64,000 nt of DNA from Heterohyrax brucei (taxonomy: Eukaryota; Chordata; Mammalia; Hyracoidea; Procaviidae): the NCBI GenBank assembly GCA_028571685.1, contig CM053140.1, positions 61,386,201-61,450,200 on the forward strand. The letters run 5' to 3'. Positions 38,251 to 52,464 of the stretch are shown in pieces. The translations under genes and the position numbers were made by a program. Position 1 is the first letter of the stretch, and each line of letters opens with the position of its first letter. The notes below the pieces were generated by a model. The model was given only the letters and a program-made list of their open reading frames with translations. It was not told where the DNA came from and did no database searches.

Positions 38251-39397
38251 CAGTTATCCTTTTAAAATTCTTTCATTTCACGGCTTCCAAACTACTATGG
38301 TCTCTTGATTCTCCCCCACCTCTTTGTTGAGCTTTTTTGTCTTTCTTTTTTCCAGTTACACTACATTTAACCAAAACACAGGCACAAAGGTACTCCAAAT
38401 TCTAAGATAATGGCTCAAATTACTTACAAATCTATCAATTTTTCAAGTGGCCACTGTTGAGTAGGAGCAAAGTAGAGGAGACACCGTGATAAATTATGCA
38501 GTCCAGTATTTTAAAAAATTACAGAAAATGCAGGTCTTGACAGCATTCTGCTTCAGTTCTTGGCCTTGCACTCCTGTCCTTCGATTACTACCCTTAACTG
38601 CACACTATGTCTACAACGAATGTCCCTTTACTTGAGCCAGGCTAACCAATTCTATGTTGCTTGAACGGTAAAGCATGAGACATTAAGGATATCATTGAAT
38701 TGGTATTTAATAAATCACATTAAATTTTCCATCTTGAGAGATGAACTCAAGAGTTATGCTGTGTACTTTGGTAAATTAAAGTTGAACAAATAAATACTTT
38801 TTTAGTATTCTGATTACAGGTATGTTTCAGGATACATCCCAGAAAGGGCAACTTCCAGATTCCCACCACCTCTGGCCACAGAAAACAGAATCAACAATAC
38901 TTCCTCTGAATGGTCACACCCTTAGAATCTGGTGAGAAATGATTACCCAGGTCCAAATGGTCAGATTCTTCTCCTAACATCTGGTCAAGATAGCTTCAAA
39001 AAGATTAACTGAAAGTTCCTAAAGACTTGACAGTTGTAGCTATCTATCATTTGGGTCAAGTATAACTTTATAAGCAGGGCTTATTTGAGACTGATTTTGT
39101 CTTTCCTTGTATTCACTAATAGAAATGTGATAGTAGGAATAAGGTTTAAAAGAATTTCTTCCATAAAAAGTTTGTGGAAGAAAACAAACTATGGGTTTTC
39201 ACAGCCAATGATCAAATTATAAGATAGCATACAGTTTTAAAAGATGTATAGCTTATACTACCAGTGAAAACTACCAATTTTTCAGAGGATAAAAACATCA
39301 GCTACTAGGCATGCCTATAGTGTCAAAGCTCTGTCGATTTGGGGCTGAGGGTTATGTAAAGGGAAAAAAGAATTTAACCTGTGGCTGATTTGCTCTT
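38251..39397. other. Intronic sequence without recognised features
   Basis: Nothing recognised. Confidence 0.5.
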
Positions 39398-39874
39398 TGT
39401 CATGGTTAAGGTTATGTGTCAATTTGGCTATGCCATGACTCACTAGTTCGGCAGATACTGTGTGATCATCCTCTACTTTATGTTCTGGTGTGAACATAGT
39501 CAATTTGCTGAAAGAGGGGTTTCCTGTTCTGGCAAAGCTTGCCCTCTTCTCTCAACACTGCATTTGCCTTATCATACACTGACCTCTGGTTCTTGGGACA
39601 TCAACTAGCAGCCTGCCACCTGCAAATTTTGGATTCCCAGCTCCTACAACCCTATGAATCAGCAGCCTGCCGCATGACCTGCAGGTTTGGGGTTTATCAG
39701 TCCCTGCAACCACATAAGTCAGGATAAGCCTCCAGTCTGCTGCTGACCCACGGATTTTAGACTTGTCAGCCTCCACAACTGAATGAGACATTCCCTTGAA
39801 ACAAATCTCTCTGCACACATTTATATATACAATTCACTAGAGTTTTGTTCCTCTAGAGAACCCAGCCTCATACA
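39398..39874 (+). repeat. MLT2/ERV-L-like LTR
   Basis: Starts TGTCATGGTTAAGGTTATG and ends GAACCCAGCCTCATACA, the same outer motifs as the minus-strand LTR at 1702-2434, with an AATAAA-like 'aaacaaatctctctgca' region near the 3' end. 477 bp. It is followed at once by 'tttagtactgggagtgggg', the internal start seen next to the other LTR. Confidence 0.7.
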
Positions 39875-41330
39875 TTTAGTACTGGGAGTGGGGTGCTGCT
39901 CTAATAGATATCCAAAGTCTAGAAGCAGTTTCAGAATTGCATAATGGATAGAGGCTGGAAGAGTTGGAAAGTGCATAACTGCAAAAGCCTAGACTGCCTT
40001 GAAGAGACTACTGGTAGGATTACTAAATCAAGGGCAATTCTGATGAGGGCCCAGAAGGAAGTGAGGAGAGCAATAAATGATGCCTCTATAGTCTTAGAGA
40101 ACATACATGGTACCAACAACACAAAGCTGCCAGAAATGTGAGTGGTGAATGATGAACATGTGACTGGACAATGGATAAAGGGTGATGCTTTTCATGCAGT
40201 GACAAAGAAGTTGTCTGAATTATGTTAAAAAGCTGGGTAAGGTGAAACGTGCAAAAGATGAGCTTAGGTATCTAGCTGAGTAGACATCTAAGCAAGATCC
40301 TAAAGCAGCCATGCAGATTCTCCTTGCCACTTACAGTAAAATGCAAGAAATGGACTCGAAAACAAAACAAAGAATCGGAAAATTCTAGTGTACAAACTAA
40401 GGAATGTGCCCTAGAATTTTCACCCAGGACACAGCTACACAATCTTCTGTTAAACATACAAGCCTGTGTCTAATGGATCTAGCCAATAATTACAGGAGAA
40501 AACCCTTAGCTTAGACTGAAAGAGACAGAGAAAGAACAAAAGAAGAGGAAGTTGTGAGAAAGAACAAAAGAAGAGGAAGTTGTTTGTCTCTTGGAATTCC
40601 CCACATAGGAAACAGGCCAAAGGAGCTACTGCATCTGCTGTCTTCCAAGAAAAGAAAAGAACTCTCCCTGGAGCAACTTGGAAATCAGAACAGGCTGCCT
40701 CACTATCAAAAGGTAGAGCCAAGGCCTCCCGAGTTTCCAGGAGTCAGATCTTCAGGAACTCTGTTCCAGAGCGTGAGGTAGCCATTCAGTATGGCCAAAA
40801 GGATGGGGCTGCTGCCAAAATCTGAGGGGTCAAGGCTTCTGTGTCCATGGGGCACAAGAATGGGCCTTGCTTAGGCTCAGGGGATAGGGTTACCAGTCAG
40901 ATGAAGCAGGAGAATGGGACCACCCAAAACCAAAGCATCCGAGTTGTCTTCCCAGTGGACTTGGAAGACAAAACTGAAGCCCAGAATTCAGGGGTCTCCA
41001 CCCAGCATCTAGAGGGCATGGCCAACACCAAGAGTCTGGAGGGCAGGGCCACTGCCTAGGCAGTTTCTGAGAAGAGGATTATTTTAAAAACCTGATAGCT
41101 GATGCAAATTTTTCTGCTGGGTTTTGAACTTGCTTGATGCCTGTTATCCTTTCTTCCCCTCTGATTTCCCCAATTTTTAATGTAAATGTCTACCTTGTTC
41201 CTGTTTCATCATGTACTTTGGTTGACGGAGAATGAGAAATTTTGCCCCAGGATGTAATACACCTAAAAGGCTCCCCCATATGTACCTGATTCAGATGATT
41301 CAAAAGATGAGATTTTGGATCTGAAGTTCA
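39875..41330 (+). pseudogene. ERV-L/MaLR-like internal region (gag side), decayed
   Basis: The region after the LTR begins with the primer-binding-site-like sequence and runs through short broken frames ('gatagaggctggaagagttgg', 'gagggcccagaaggaagtgagg'), a 28-bp tandem repeat and a GC-richer stretch (40700-41070) of the kind found in MaLR/ERV-L gag regions. No retroviral motif can be named with confidence and no frame is intact. Confidence 0.5.
40528..40583. repeat. 28-bp perfect tandem duplication
   Basis: 'gagaaagaacaaaagaag...aagttgt' occurs at 40528 and again at 40556, inside the ERV internal relic. Confidence 0.9.
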
Positions 41331-41356
41331 TTTAAGACTTTTGGAATTAATGTCAT

Positions 41357-41545
41357 GGGTTAAGTGCTCGGCAGCTAATGAAAAGGTTCATGGTTTGAAC
41401 CTATCAACCACTTCACAGGAGCAAGATGTGGCAGTCTATTTTCTAAAGTATGGCCTTGGAAGTCCTGTGGGACAACTCTACACTTTCCTATCAGGTACCT
41501 ATGAACTGGAATTGACCCAACAGCAATCGGTTTCATTTTTGGATA
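41357..41545 (+). mobile_element. AfroSINE, long form
   Basis: 'gttaagtgctcggcagctaatg', B-box 'ggtttgaacctatc', central block 'gcaagatgtggcagtc', tail 'ctatgaactggaattgaccc'. Confidence 0.85.
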
Positions 41546-41581
41546 GGGTAAATGTGTTCTGCACACGAGAATGGCAAGAAT

Positions 41582-41597
41582 GGGGGGGGGGGGGGGG
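41582..41597 (+). repeat. G16 tract
   Basis: Sixteen consecutive G shortly before the LTR at 41612. Confidence 0.9.
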
Positions 41598-41611
41598 CAA
41601 AGAGTCAAATG

Positions 41612-42162
41612 CTACAAATTGAACTGTGTTTCCAAAAGTACATATTGTAATTATTAGCCTCAAAAGGAACCCTGGTGGTGTAGTGGCTAAGTGCTACAGC
41701 TACTAACCTAAAGGTTAACAGGTGCTCCTTGGAAATTGTATGGGTCAGTTCTACTTGTTTCTTAAGGTCACTACAAGTTGAAATCAACTCCAAGGCAGTG
41801 GATTTGATTTTGGTTTAAGCCTGTGGTTATAATTCCACTTGAGAATGGACTGTCTTTGTTATGTTAATAAGGCAGGATTAGTGCAGGTATTTCTGGAGTC
41901 TATCTCTTCTGAGATATAAAGAGTAAACCATCGAGCAGAGCAGAAATGGAGAAGAGAGAGACCAAGCCATAGAAGACCACCCAGGAGCAGAAACTCAGAA
42001 GACATAAACACTTTCCTCCACAATGACTAAGAGAAAGCCTTCCCTAAGGGCTGGCACTCTCAATTCATACTTCTAGGCTGCTAAGCTGTGAGAAATGAGC
42101 TTCTATTTGTTAAAATCACACACTTGTGGTATTTGTTACTGCAGCACTAGTTAACTAAGACA
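41612..42162 (+). repeat. MaLR-type LTR interrupted by an AfroSINE
   Basis: The start ('gaactgtgtttccaaaagtacatattgtaattat') and end ('cttgtggtatttgttactgcagcactagttaactaagaca') match the LTRs at 51967 and 57275. A short-form AfroSINE (41668-41820, plus) sits inside and is therefore younger than the LTR. Confidence 0.75.
41668..41820 (+). mobile_element. AfroSINE, short form, nested in LTR
   Basis: 'ggaaccctggtggtgtagtgg' to 'aatcaactccaaggcagtgg'. The LTR sequence resumes immediately after. Confidence 0.9.
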
Positions 42163-42555
42163 CTCTCCATTTCCGAAAGGCTAGGAGACGAAGAAAGGTA
42201 GATTAATGTTCAAAGACCACAGTACACATCTTTCTGCTTTCCTCTTAATCCCTAAAACAATGTTCACTAAGCAGCAAAATGGCACCATATCAAAAGCACC
42301 ATGACAGTTTATCTTATCTCTCTAAAAATAATCTTGATACAATGTAGCACAGTATTAAACCCAAGATAGACTATATTTGTAATGTGAGAGACTGTACTTA
42401 TTAATCTTAGTCCTAAGAGTTTGAAAACAGCAGAAATGGGACTGCTAAAGACAGTTTTTAAATGTTATTGTCCAGCTTAAAAAAATACTCAATGATGTTT
42501 TACTTGCCTTTCTGGAAAGAAAAATTTCACAGTATGAATCAATATTCATCCCCTG

Positions 42556-42690
42556 CTGCTAACCAAAAGGTCGGCAGTTCAAATTCACTAGGCACTACCT
42601 GGAAACTCTACAGAGCAGTTCTCTATCCTACCAAGTCACTATGAGTTGGAATGAATAGGACAGCAGTGAGTCTCCAAGTTTTGTTTTACG
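42556..42690 (+). mobile_element. AfroSINE, short form, 5' truncated
   Basis: Starts inside the head at 'gctgctaaccaaaaggtcggc' and ends 'gacagcagtgag'. It carries the least-changed head-to-B-box stretch in the window ('ggtcggcagttcaaattc'). Confidence 0.88.
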
Positions 42691-43723
42691 TTCTAGTAAT
42701 TCTACTTTCAGGAAATTAGCCTAAGCAAATAATCAAAAATATGGGTAAAGACTGGTTAACAAAGATCTTCTTTATGGTACTTAAATTTGAAAACTGGTAA
42801 AAAGACTAAATGTAACAACAATTATTAAATACAGCAAACATTCATCTGTAAAATATCACGTATTCATTTTAAATACTTGTAAATTTTTAAACAGAAAATG
42901 CCTGTAAGAACACTAAGCCAGCCAAGCCAAGGGCCATCGAGTCAGTAGACTAAATATATATATACTATAAAAAGATACAGACACACAGTTTCACATGAAT
43001 GAGACAACACAAAAGACTGAAAGATAATATACTCAGAAGTTAACCACTGAAAACTCTTCAGTAGTTTCTACTGCTTCTATAATGCCTATACAACAATAAA
43101 AAAGCACCTTCTGAAAATAAATGTAGCAAAATATACGAGGTCCTAAGAATAAATCTAACTAGGGATACAGAACACCTATGCAGAGAAAACCATAAAACAC
43201 TACCACAAGTGATCAAATGACACCTTTATAAATGGAAAATGTAACATGCTCATGGACAGACTCAATGTTCTGAAAACAATGCTATCCAAAGTGATCTAAA
43301 AATATATAATACATTCCTGATCTAAATTCCAAAAGCATTCTTTAATGAGACTGAAAAACTAATCATCAACTTTATATAGAAAGGCAAGAGACAATGGAAA
43401 ATTAAAACACTGCTGAAGAACAAAGATGGAGCCTCACACTACCACATCTTAGAACCTACTATATAGCCACGGTAGTCAAAACAACCTGGTACTACTACAA
43501 CAGACTCACAGATCAACAGAACAGAATTGAGAAACCAGAAGAAAACCCATCCACCTACACACAGCTGATCTTCCACAAGTGACAAATTCAATTAAGTTGG
43601 AAAAAGGCAGTCTTGTTAACAAACGGTACTACCAAAACTGCATGCCACCTGTTAAAAAAAGAAGCAGGACCCTTTTCTCACACATACACAAAAACTAATC
43701 ATGGGGAAAAATTAGGAACACCC

Positions 43724-44036
43724 ACAACCTGTTGCCACTGGGTCAATTCTGACTCATAATGCCCTATGTAGTTTTCAAGGAGCAGCCAGCACACTCAAAC
43801 TCCTGACCATCAGGTTAGCAGTGAAACTCTAAACCACATACCACCGTGGCTCCAGGGGACAACTATAAGATAAAACCAAAATTCAAACCAACTGCCATCA
43901 AGACAATTCCAAATCATAGCAGCCCTACGGACAGGGTAAAACTTTCCCACAGAGTTTGCAAGGAGCACCTGGAGGATTCAGTCTGCCAACCATTGGGTTA
44001 GGAGACATAACTCTTAACCACCATGGCACAAATGTT
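43724..44036 (-). mobile_element. Two AfroSINEs nested in L1
   Basis: 43724-43856 ('gccactgggtcaattctgactc...accaccgtggctcc') and 43876-44036 ('ctgccatcaagacaattcc...cttaaccaccatggc'), both minus and short form. Confidence 0.85.
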
Positions 44037-44159
44037 TCATAATACACGGTATAAATACTGAAAATGCAAAAAACAGCACAAGATAAACTAGATGAAACGT
44101 ACCAAAAATTAAAGATTTGTATCTATCAAAATACTTCTATATAAGAGGAAAAAGAGACT

Positions 44160-44270
44160 CTACCCATTGATAAACTCTATGGGACAGTTCTACTCTGTCC
44201 AATAAGGTCACTGTGAGTTAGAATCAACTCAACAGCAAAGGGGTAGAATTTCTGCTTTTTTTTGGTGGGG
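44160..44270 (+). mobile_element. AfroSINE 3' half nested in L1
   Basis: 'aaactctatgggacagttctactctgtcc' to 'agaatcaactcaacagcaaagggg'. Confidence 0.85.
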
Positions 44271-44586
44271 TTTCTTGGTTAAAAAAAATACCCCCCTTCA
44301 GCTATGACATATCTGACATCTAAAATCTATAGAAAAGTTCAGTACTTAAACAACAAAAAGATAATCAATCCAATTAAAAATGGGGAAAGGATACAAGTAG
44401 ATATACTTCATCAAAGAAGACATTCAGTTGGCTAACAAACACATAAAGAAACGCTTGCAGAAAACAGCCATTAGAGAGATGCAATAAGAGATTGTCACTT
44501 CACACAGACATTAATGGCACTACTCAAAAAACTGAAAATAACAAATGTTGGCAAGGCTGTAGAGAGACTAGAAGTCTTACGCACTG

Positions 44587-47500
44587 CTCACTGTTGTTGT
44601 TAGGTTCCAACTCAGAGCAATCCTATGTACAACAGAATGCAACAATGCCCAGTTCCGCACAATTTCCACAATCCTTGGTATGCCTGAGCCCATTGTTGCA
44701 GTCAACCCATGTGTCAACCCATCTTGTTGAGCGTCTTCCTCTTTTTTACTGACACTGTACCACGCAAGATGTCCTTCTCCTGGGACTGATTCCTCTCAGA
44801 ACATGTCTGGAGTATTTACAACATAGTCCCATCCTCTTTCCTTCTAAGGAGCACTCTGGTTGTACTGGTTGTACTTCATTCAAGACAGATCTGTTTGTTC
44901 TTTTGGCAGTACATGGGATAGCCAATATTCTTCTCCACTACCACAATTCAAAGGTGTCACGTCTTCTCCTGTCTTCCTTATTCACTACGCAGCTTTCGTA
45001 GACTTAAGCTGTGACTGAAAATACCATGGCTTGGGTGAGATACACCTTAAACTTCAAGGTGACACCTCTGCTTTTCAACACTTGCAGCACTCGCCAGATG
45101 TGATGAATCCTTTGACTTCCTGACTGCTGCTTCCGTCAGTGTTGACTGTGGATTCAAGCAAAATGAAATCTTTGACAATCTGAAATTTTCCTCCATTTAT
45201 CATGATATTGTTTATCGGTCCAGTTGTAAAGATTTTTGTTGTCTTTATGTTGAGGTGCAATCCGTACTGAAGACTTCATGAATGAGTGCTTCAAGTCCTC
45301 TTCACTTTCAGCAAGCAAGGGCTGTTACCTGCATAACTCAGGTTGTTAATGAGTCTTCATACAATCCTGATGCCTCATTCTTCTTCATATAATTCAGCTT
45401 CTCACATTATTTGTTTAGCACACAGACTGAATAGGTATGGTGAAAGGATATACCTCTGATGCACATTGTTCCTGACTTTAAACCATGACTGTCCCCTTGT
45501 TCTATTCAAACAACTGCCTTTTTGATCCATGTACAGATTCCTCCTGAGTACAACTAAGTGTTCTAGAATTACCATTCTTCACAATGTTATCCATAATTTG
45601 TTACAACCCACACGATCAAATGCCTTTTCAAGTCAATAAAATACAAACATCCTTCTGGTATTCTCTGCTTTCAGCCAAGATCCCTCTGACATCAGCAATG
45701 ACAGCCCTGGTTCCATGTCCTCTTCTGAATCCAGCCTTTAATTTCTGGAATTTCCCTGTCAATAAATATACTGCTGCAGCCACTTCTGAAGGATTTTTAG
45801 CAGACTTTTACATGCAGTGATATTAAAGATATTGTTCAATGATTTCTGCATTCAGTTGGATCACCTTTTTGGGGAGCAGGCATAAATATGGATCTCTTCC
45901 AGGTTGCTGGCCAGGCAGCTGTTCTCTAAATGTCTTGGTATAGGCGAATGAGTACTTTCAGCACTGCATCCATTTGTTGATATGCCACCTCAACTGATTC
46001 CATCAATTCCTGAAGCCTTGTTTTTCACCAATGCCTTCAATGTAGCTTTGACTTCCTCCTTCAGTATCATCAGTTCCTTATCACATACGACATCTAAACA
46101 TCAAGCAAGTATTTTGGGTTTAATGACTACATATTCCTTCCATCTTCTTTTGCTGCTTTCTTTGCCATCTAATATTTTCCCTGTAGAATCCCTCACTAAT
46201 GTAACTCAAGCCTTCAGTTTTTTTCTTCAATTCTTCTCAGCTTGAGAAATGCACAGCATGTTCTTCCCTTTTCGCTTTCCGTCCTGAGCTCTTTGTACAT
46301 GTAGTTATAATACTTTACTCTATCTTCTCGAGCCACCCTCCAATATCCTCTGTTCAGTTCTTTTATTTCATTGTTTCTTCCTTTTGCTTTAGCTACTTGA
46401 CATCCAGTTTGGTCACTTTCCTGTTTTCTTAGTGATCTCTCGGTTTCTTCATGTATGATGTCCCTGATGTTATCCCACAAACTCACCTCATCTTCGGTCA
46501 TTGCTGTTCAGTGCATCATATCTGTTCTTGACATGATCTCTAAACACAGGTGGGATATACTCAAGGTCATACTTTGGCTCTCATGGACTATTTCTAATTT
46601 TCTTCCGTTTCAGTTTAAACTTACATACATGCAATTGATGATTTGTGCCATAATTGGCACCTGGCCTTGTTTTGACTGATGATATTGGGCTTTTCCATCA
46701 TCTCTTTCCACAGATGTAGTCATTTTCATTCCTATATATTCCATACGGCATGGTCCATGTGTATAGTTGCCAATTACGTTGGTGAAAAAAGGTATCTGCA
46801 ATGAAGAAGTCATTGGTCTTGCAAAATTACTTTCATGCAATCACTGGCATCATTTTTCATTACCAAGGCCTTTTGCCAACTATCAATTCTCCTTTGCATT
46901 CGAATCATCAATTATTATCAAGGCTTCTTGACTGCACGTTAGATCAATTTAGCACCACATAAGTTGGTAAAAATCTTCAATTTCTTCATCTTCAGTCTTA
47001 GTGGTTGGTACATAAATTGGCAAAATAGTTGTATTAATTGGTCTTCCTTGTAGGCATATGTAACTGTCCTATCACTGACAGCACTGTATGTCAGCATAAA
47101 TCTTGAAATGTAGCACTGTATGGCAGCATAAATCTCGAAATGTGCTTTTGAAAATGAATTTAATACTTCTTCAAGTTGTCAAAGCGGACCATATGATTTG
47201 GTTGTCTGATTCAAAATGGCAATACCAGTCCACTTCCACCCAACTAATACCTAGGATATTGATGTTTACACATATCATTTCATTTCTGATGATTTCGAAT
47301 TTTTCTACACTCATACTTTATACATTCCACATTCCGATCACTGATTGATGTTTACATCTGTTTCTTCTCATTTTGTGTCATGACACACAGCAAATGAACA
47401 TCCCCAAAGCTTGACTCCATCCACATCATTAAGGTCAACTCACCTTGAGGAGACAGCTCTTCCCCAGTTCTCTTCCAATCTGGGGGTTCACCTTCTGGCA

Positions 47501-47735
47501 CTATAGCAAATAACATTCTGCTGCTACTCATAAGGTTTTCACTGACTAATTCTTTTCAGAAGTAGCCTGCTGGGTCCTTCTTCTTGGTTTGTCTTAGTCT
47601 GGAAGCTTCACTGAAGTCTGGCCACCATAGGTGACCCTGCTGATATATGAACACCAGTGGCACAGCTTCCAGCATGGCAGCAACATACAAGTCCCTACAG
47701 TACAACAAACTGACAGACACATGGTGGACACCACT
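44587..47735 (-). mobile_element. RTE/BovB-type LINE, near full length, nested in L1
   Basis: About 3.15 kb in minus orientation. The plus left edge is the 3' end ('tgttgttgttaggttccaactc') and the right edge the 5' end ('acaaactgacagacacatgg'). The minus strand carries a decayed single ORF: endonuclease-side sequence at about 47.5-46.8 kb, reverse transcriptase at 46.3-45.3 kb, and the C-terminal region with NIKTTKIFTTGPINNIMING and KDFILLESTVNTDGSSSQE at 45260-45075. Many stops and frameshifts. It splits L1 sequence that continues on both sides. RTE elements supply the machinery that AfroSINEs with the same 3' tail are thought to use. Confidence 0.9.
47081..47144. repeat. 32-bp tandem duplication inside the RTE
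   Basis: 'gcactgtatg(t/g)cagcataaatct(t/c)gaaatgt' at 47081 and 47113. It is absent from other RTE pieces I can compare, so it probably arose after insertion. Confidence 0.8.
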
Positions 47736-49055
47736 GGTGGGAACATAAAATGGCCCAACTTTGGAAAACCGTACGGTCCGTCCTGAAAAACTTAGGAATA
47801 CCACATAACTTAGCAATCCCAATGCTATGTATATCTCCTAAAGAAGTAACAGCTTTGACAGGAATAGACATGTGCACATCCATAATGATTGCAGCATTAC
47901 TCTCAATAACAAAAAGATGGAAACAACTGAAGCCCCCATGTATCAACAAACTGTGGTACATACAGTCAACGGAGAACTTCTCAATGATAAAGAATAACAA
48001 TGAATCCATAAAACACCTCACAATACACACGATTTGGGAGGACATTATGTTGAATGAAATAAGTCTCTCGCAAAAGACAAATATTGTATAACACAACAAT
48101 TATAAAGAAACCAAAAATTTACTTGCAAGGAGTGGCTTTCTTTGATGGGATGAGGGCAGGTTACCAGACAGACAGAAGACACGTGTTAATTTTGGTGAAG
48201 GGAAAAGCAATGTATAAAAGGAGAAAGTAAAAAAAACATGATCAAGCCACGGGAGGACAATGAAAGGAATACAAGAAAAACAGGCAACATTTCTCTGTCT
48301 ACAGAACAGACAAGCCTACAAATAATAGTATTAAGGAGTAGTACCTTACAAATGATACATATCTAGATAAATATGACAAAGAGTATAGCAGGGTATAAAA
48401 GAACACACTCATATCCAGCTGGAGGTTTGGTGCTGGGTATTTCTGCATACCTAACTGTAGGTGATGGTTATATACCAGTACAGACAATACAGTATAAAAG
48501 AACTACAGTTAGGGCAATATCTTAACACATAACGAAACATCTCAAGGAACAAAGTTCCTAGGCTCGAAAGATCAGAGCTGGGACACATCTACGTCAACTG
48601 ATGCAACAGTACACAGAGGCAAAGTTACGCATCCTACTTTGGTGAGTATCTTCTGGGATCTTAAAAGCTTATGAGCGACCATCTAAGACAGAATTATCAT
48701 TCTCTTACCATCAAAAGCAAAAGATAATCAAGAAAACCAAAGACCCAAGGGAGCAGTTATTTTAGGGGGAAGAAAAAAAAAAAAGGACTGTTAGACCACA
48801 CGATGCACTGCCTACGCGATCCTGAGACCAGCAGGACTAGCTGGTGCCTGGCTACCACTAATGGTCACTCTGACTGGTATCATACCAGAGGGTCCTGGAC
48901 AAAGAGGGACAAAAACTGTAGAAAAAAATCAAAGTCACAAAAAAGATTGGACTTACTGGTCTAAGAGAGACGGGAGGAACCCCTGAGACCATGGTCATAA
49001 GACACCCTTCTGAACTAGACCTGAAGATATTACCAGAGATCACCTTTAAGCGAAA

Positions 49056-49264
49056 CCACCAACCCAAACCAAACCATTGCTGTCAAGTCAATTTTGACTC
49101 ACAGCGACCATACAGGACAGAGCAGAATAGCCCACAGGGTCTCCAAGGCTGTCAATCTTTTTGGATGCAGACTGCCATCTTTGCCTGCAGAGCAGCTGGC
49201 GGGTTCCATTCACTAACCTCTCCATTAAATGCAATCACTTTAACCACTGTACCACCAGGATCCT
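49056..49264 (-). mobile_element. AfroSINE, long form, nested in L1 3' UTR
   Basis: Minus orientation: 'tgctgtcaagtcaattttgactcacagcgacc', 'aaggctgtcaatctttttggatgcagactgcc', 'gctggcgggttcc', 'ctttaaccactgtaccacc'. Confidence 0.9.
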
Positions 49265-49600
49265 TAATCCACAGATAGGCCCATAAAATAACACCACACG
49301 AGAGCAATGTGTTCCTTATAACAACCTATTATACAAAATTAAAAGGACAACGTTTGCTCAAAATCAAAGATGAGATGGCAGGCAGGGGTGGCAATACAGA
49401 ATGAAAGGAAACAAATGACCTAGGATGTAATAAGGAGTAGGGCATGGAATAAGGAATGGAATAAGTTAAGGCACACTAGGATGGAATAAGGCACACTGTA
49501 GGGAATGAAACCAACATCAACATTCTATATACAAACTACTAAGGATGAAACTAATTTGTTCTATAAACTTTCACAATAAAAAAATTATACTCATGACACT

Positions 49601-51255
<1,655 letters not shown>

Positions 51256-51259
51256 ACAT

Positions 51260-51960
51260 CAGAAAATTTCTAAATAAAACCACAGTGATGTACCATTACA
51301 CACCTATCAGTACAGGTAAAACAAAAAACAGTCAACACCAAATGCCTGTGGAGAATGCACAAAAACTACATCACTCAAACATCACTGTTGAGAGTATAAA
51401 ATGGTACAACCACTCTGGCAAACAGTTCAGGAGTCAATGTCTTTAAAATACTAAAAATGCAACTACCATATTACCCCAGAATTGGATTACTGGGCATTTA
51501 TCCCACACAAATAAAAATCTATATTCATACAGAAACTTACACATAAGTGTTTGTAACAGCCTTATTTTTAATAGCCAAAAACTGGACTCAGCCCAGATTA
51601 GCAGATAAACTGTGGTTCATCTACCCCAGGTAATGCTACCAAACAATAAAAGAGAAACAAACTATTGGTACATCCCACAACTCAGATAACTCTCCAGGCA
51701 GTTATGCTACTCCCCTCAAAATCCAACCCAAAGGTTATCACACTATATTATTCCATTTATATAACATTGTTGACAAGACAAAACTGTAGCAATGGAGGAC
51801 AGACTATCAGGTGGGGTCAGGGCCTCATATGTAAGATGAATGTGGTGATAAAAAGCCAACATCAAGCTTGCCTGTGGTTCTGAAATTGTGCAGTAGCTTG
51901 ACTGAGGTAATGAATACCTAAATATACACAAATGATAACACTGTGTTAGACTTAAAACAT
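51260..51960 (+). mobile_element. Old L1 3' end
   Basis: ORF2-end pattern ('aatgcctgtggagaatgcac', 'gtataaaatggtacaaccactctggcaaacag', 'ttggattactgggcatttatccc') followed by a 3' UTR with 'gtaatgaatacctaaatatacac'. Strongly diverged. Confidence 0.75.
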
Positions 51961-51966
51961 AACTGC

Positions 51967-52462
51967 TGTCATGGACTGAATTGTGTCCCCAAAAATTGTG
52001 TGTAGAAATTTGGCTAGGTCATGATTCGTGGAATTGTGGGATGTTCCTATACACTGTAAATCCTGCCGGTATGATACTAACGCAAGAGGACTGGTGGTTT
52101 GTATTAGGGAGGCAGGACTCAAATCTGTAAGAACTGTACTGTGCCTTGCAGCAGTCTCTTGGGACATAAAGAAAAGGGGAGCAAGCAGAGAGCTGGGAAC
52201 CTCATATCACCAAGAAGCAGTGCCAGAAGCACTGTGTGTGTCCTTTCGAAAGGACTCAGGGTCCCTGAGCCTTAGAGCTCTGGACCCAGAGGAAGATAGA
52301 TGACAAGAACTTTCTTCTGGAACAAAAAGAGAAAGTCGTCGCCTGGAGCTGATATCCTAAACTGGGACTTTTAACCTATATTCCTGTGAGAAAATAAATT
52401 CTGTTTGTTAAAGTCATCCACCTGTGGTGTTTCTGTTACAGCAGCACTGGATGGCTAAGACA
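51967..52462 (+). repeat. Solo MaLR-type LTR
   Basis: 496 bp, TGTCATGGACTGAATTGTGT to GGATGGCTAAGACA, with AATAAA at 52395-52400 ('gaaaataaattctg') as expected before the R/U5 part. Close relatives lie at 41612 and 57275. The short frame across it (52028-52303) is not a gene. Confidence 0.82.
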
Positions 52463-52464
52463 TA

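Larger units (their letters stand above)
43080..49600 (+). mobile_element. Old L1 (ORF2 end and 3' UTR) split by nested insertions
   Basis: L1 ORF2 sequence runs 43080-43723, 44037-44159 and 44271-44586, and resumes at about 47736. It contains the ORF2 C-terminal pattern in the 47750-48091 frame (NKLWYIQSTENFSMIKNNNE, then IWEDIMLNEISLSQKTNIV), followed by a long 3' UTR to about 49600 ('aactaatttgttctataaactttcacaataaa'). Inserted into it are two minus AfroSINEs (43724-44036), a plus AfroSINE piece (44160-44270), a 3.1-kb RTE (44587-47735) and a long-form AfroSINE (49056-49264). The L1 is the oldest layer. Confidence 0.8.

Noticed and set aside
47695-48099. 134-codon minus-strand frame opposite a 113-codon plus-strand frame
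   Set aside because: The plus frame is L1 ORF2 C-terminal sequence; the minus frame is its shadow.
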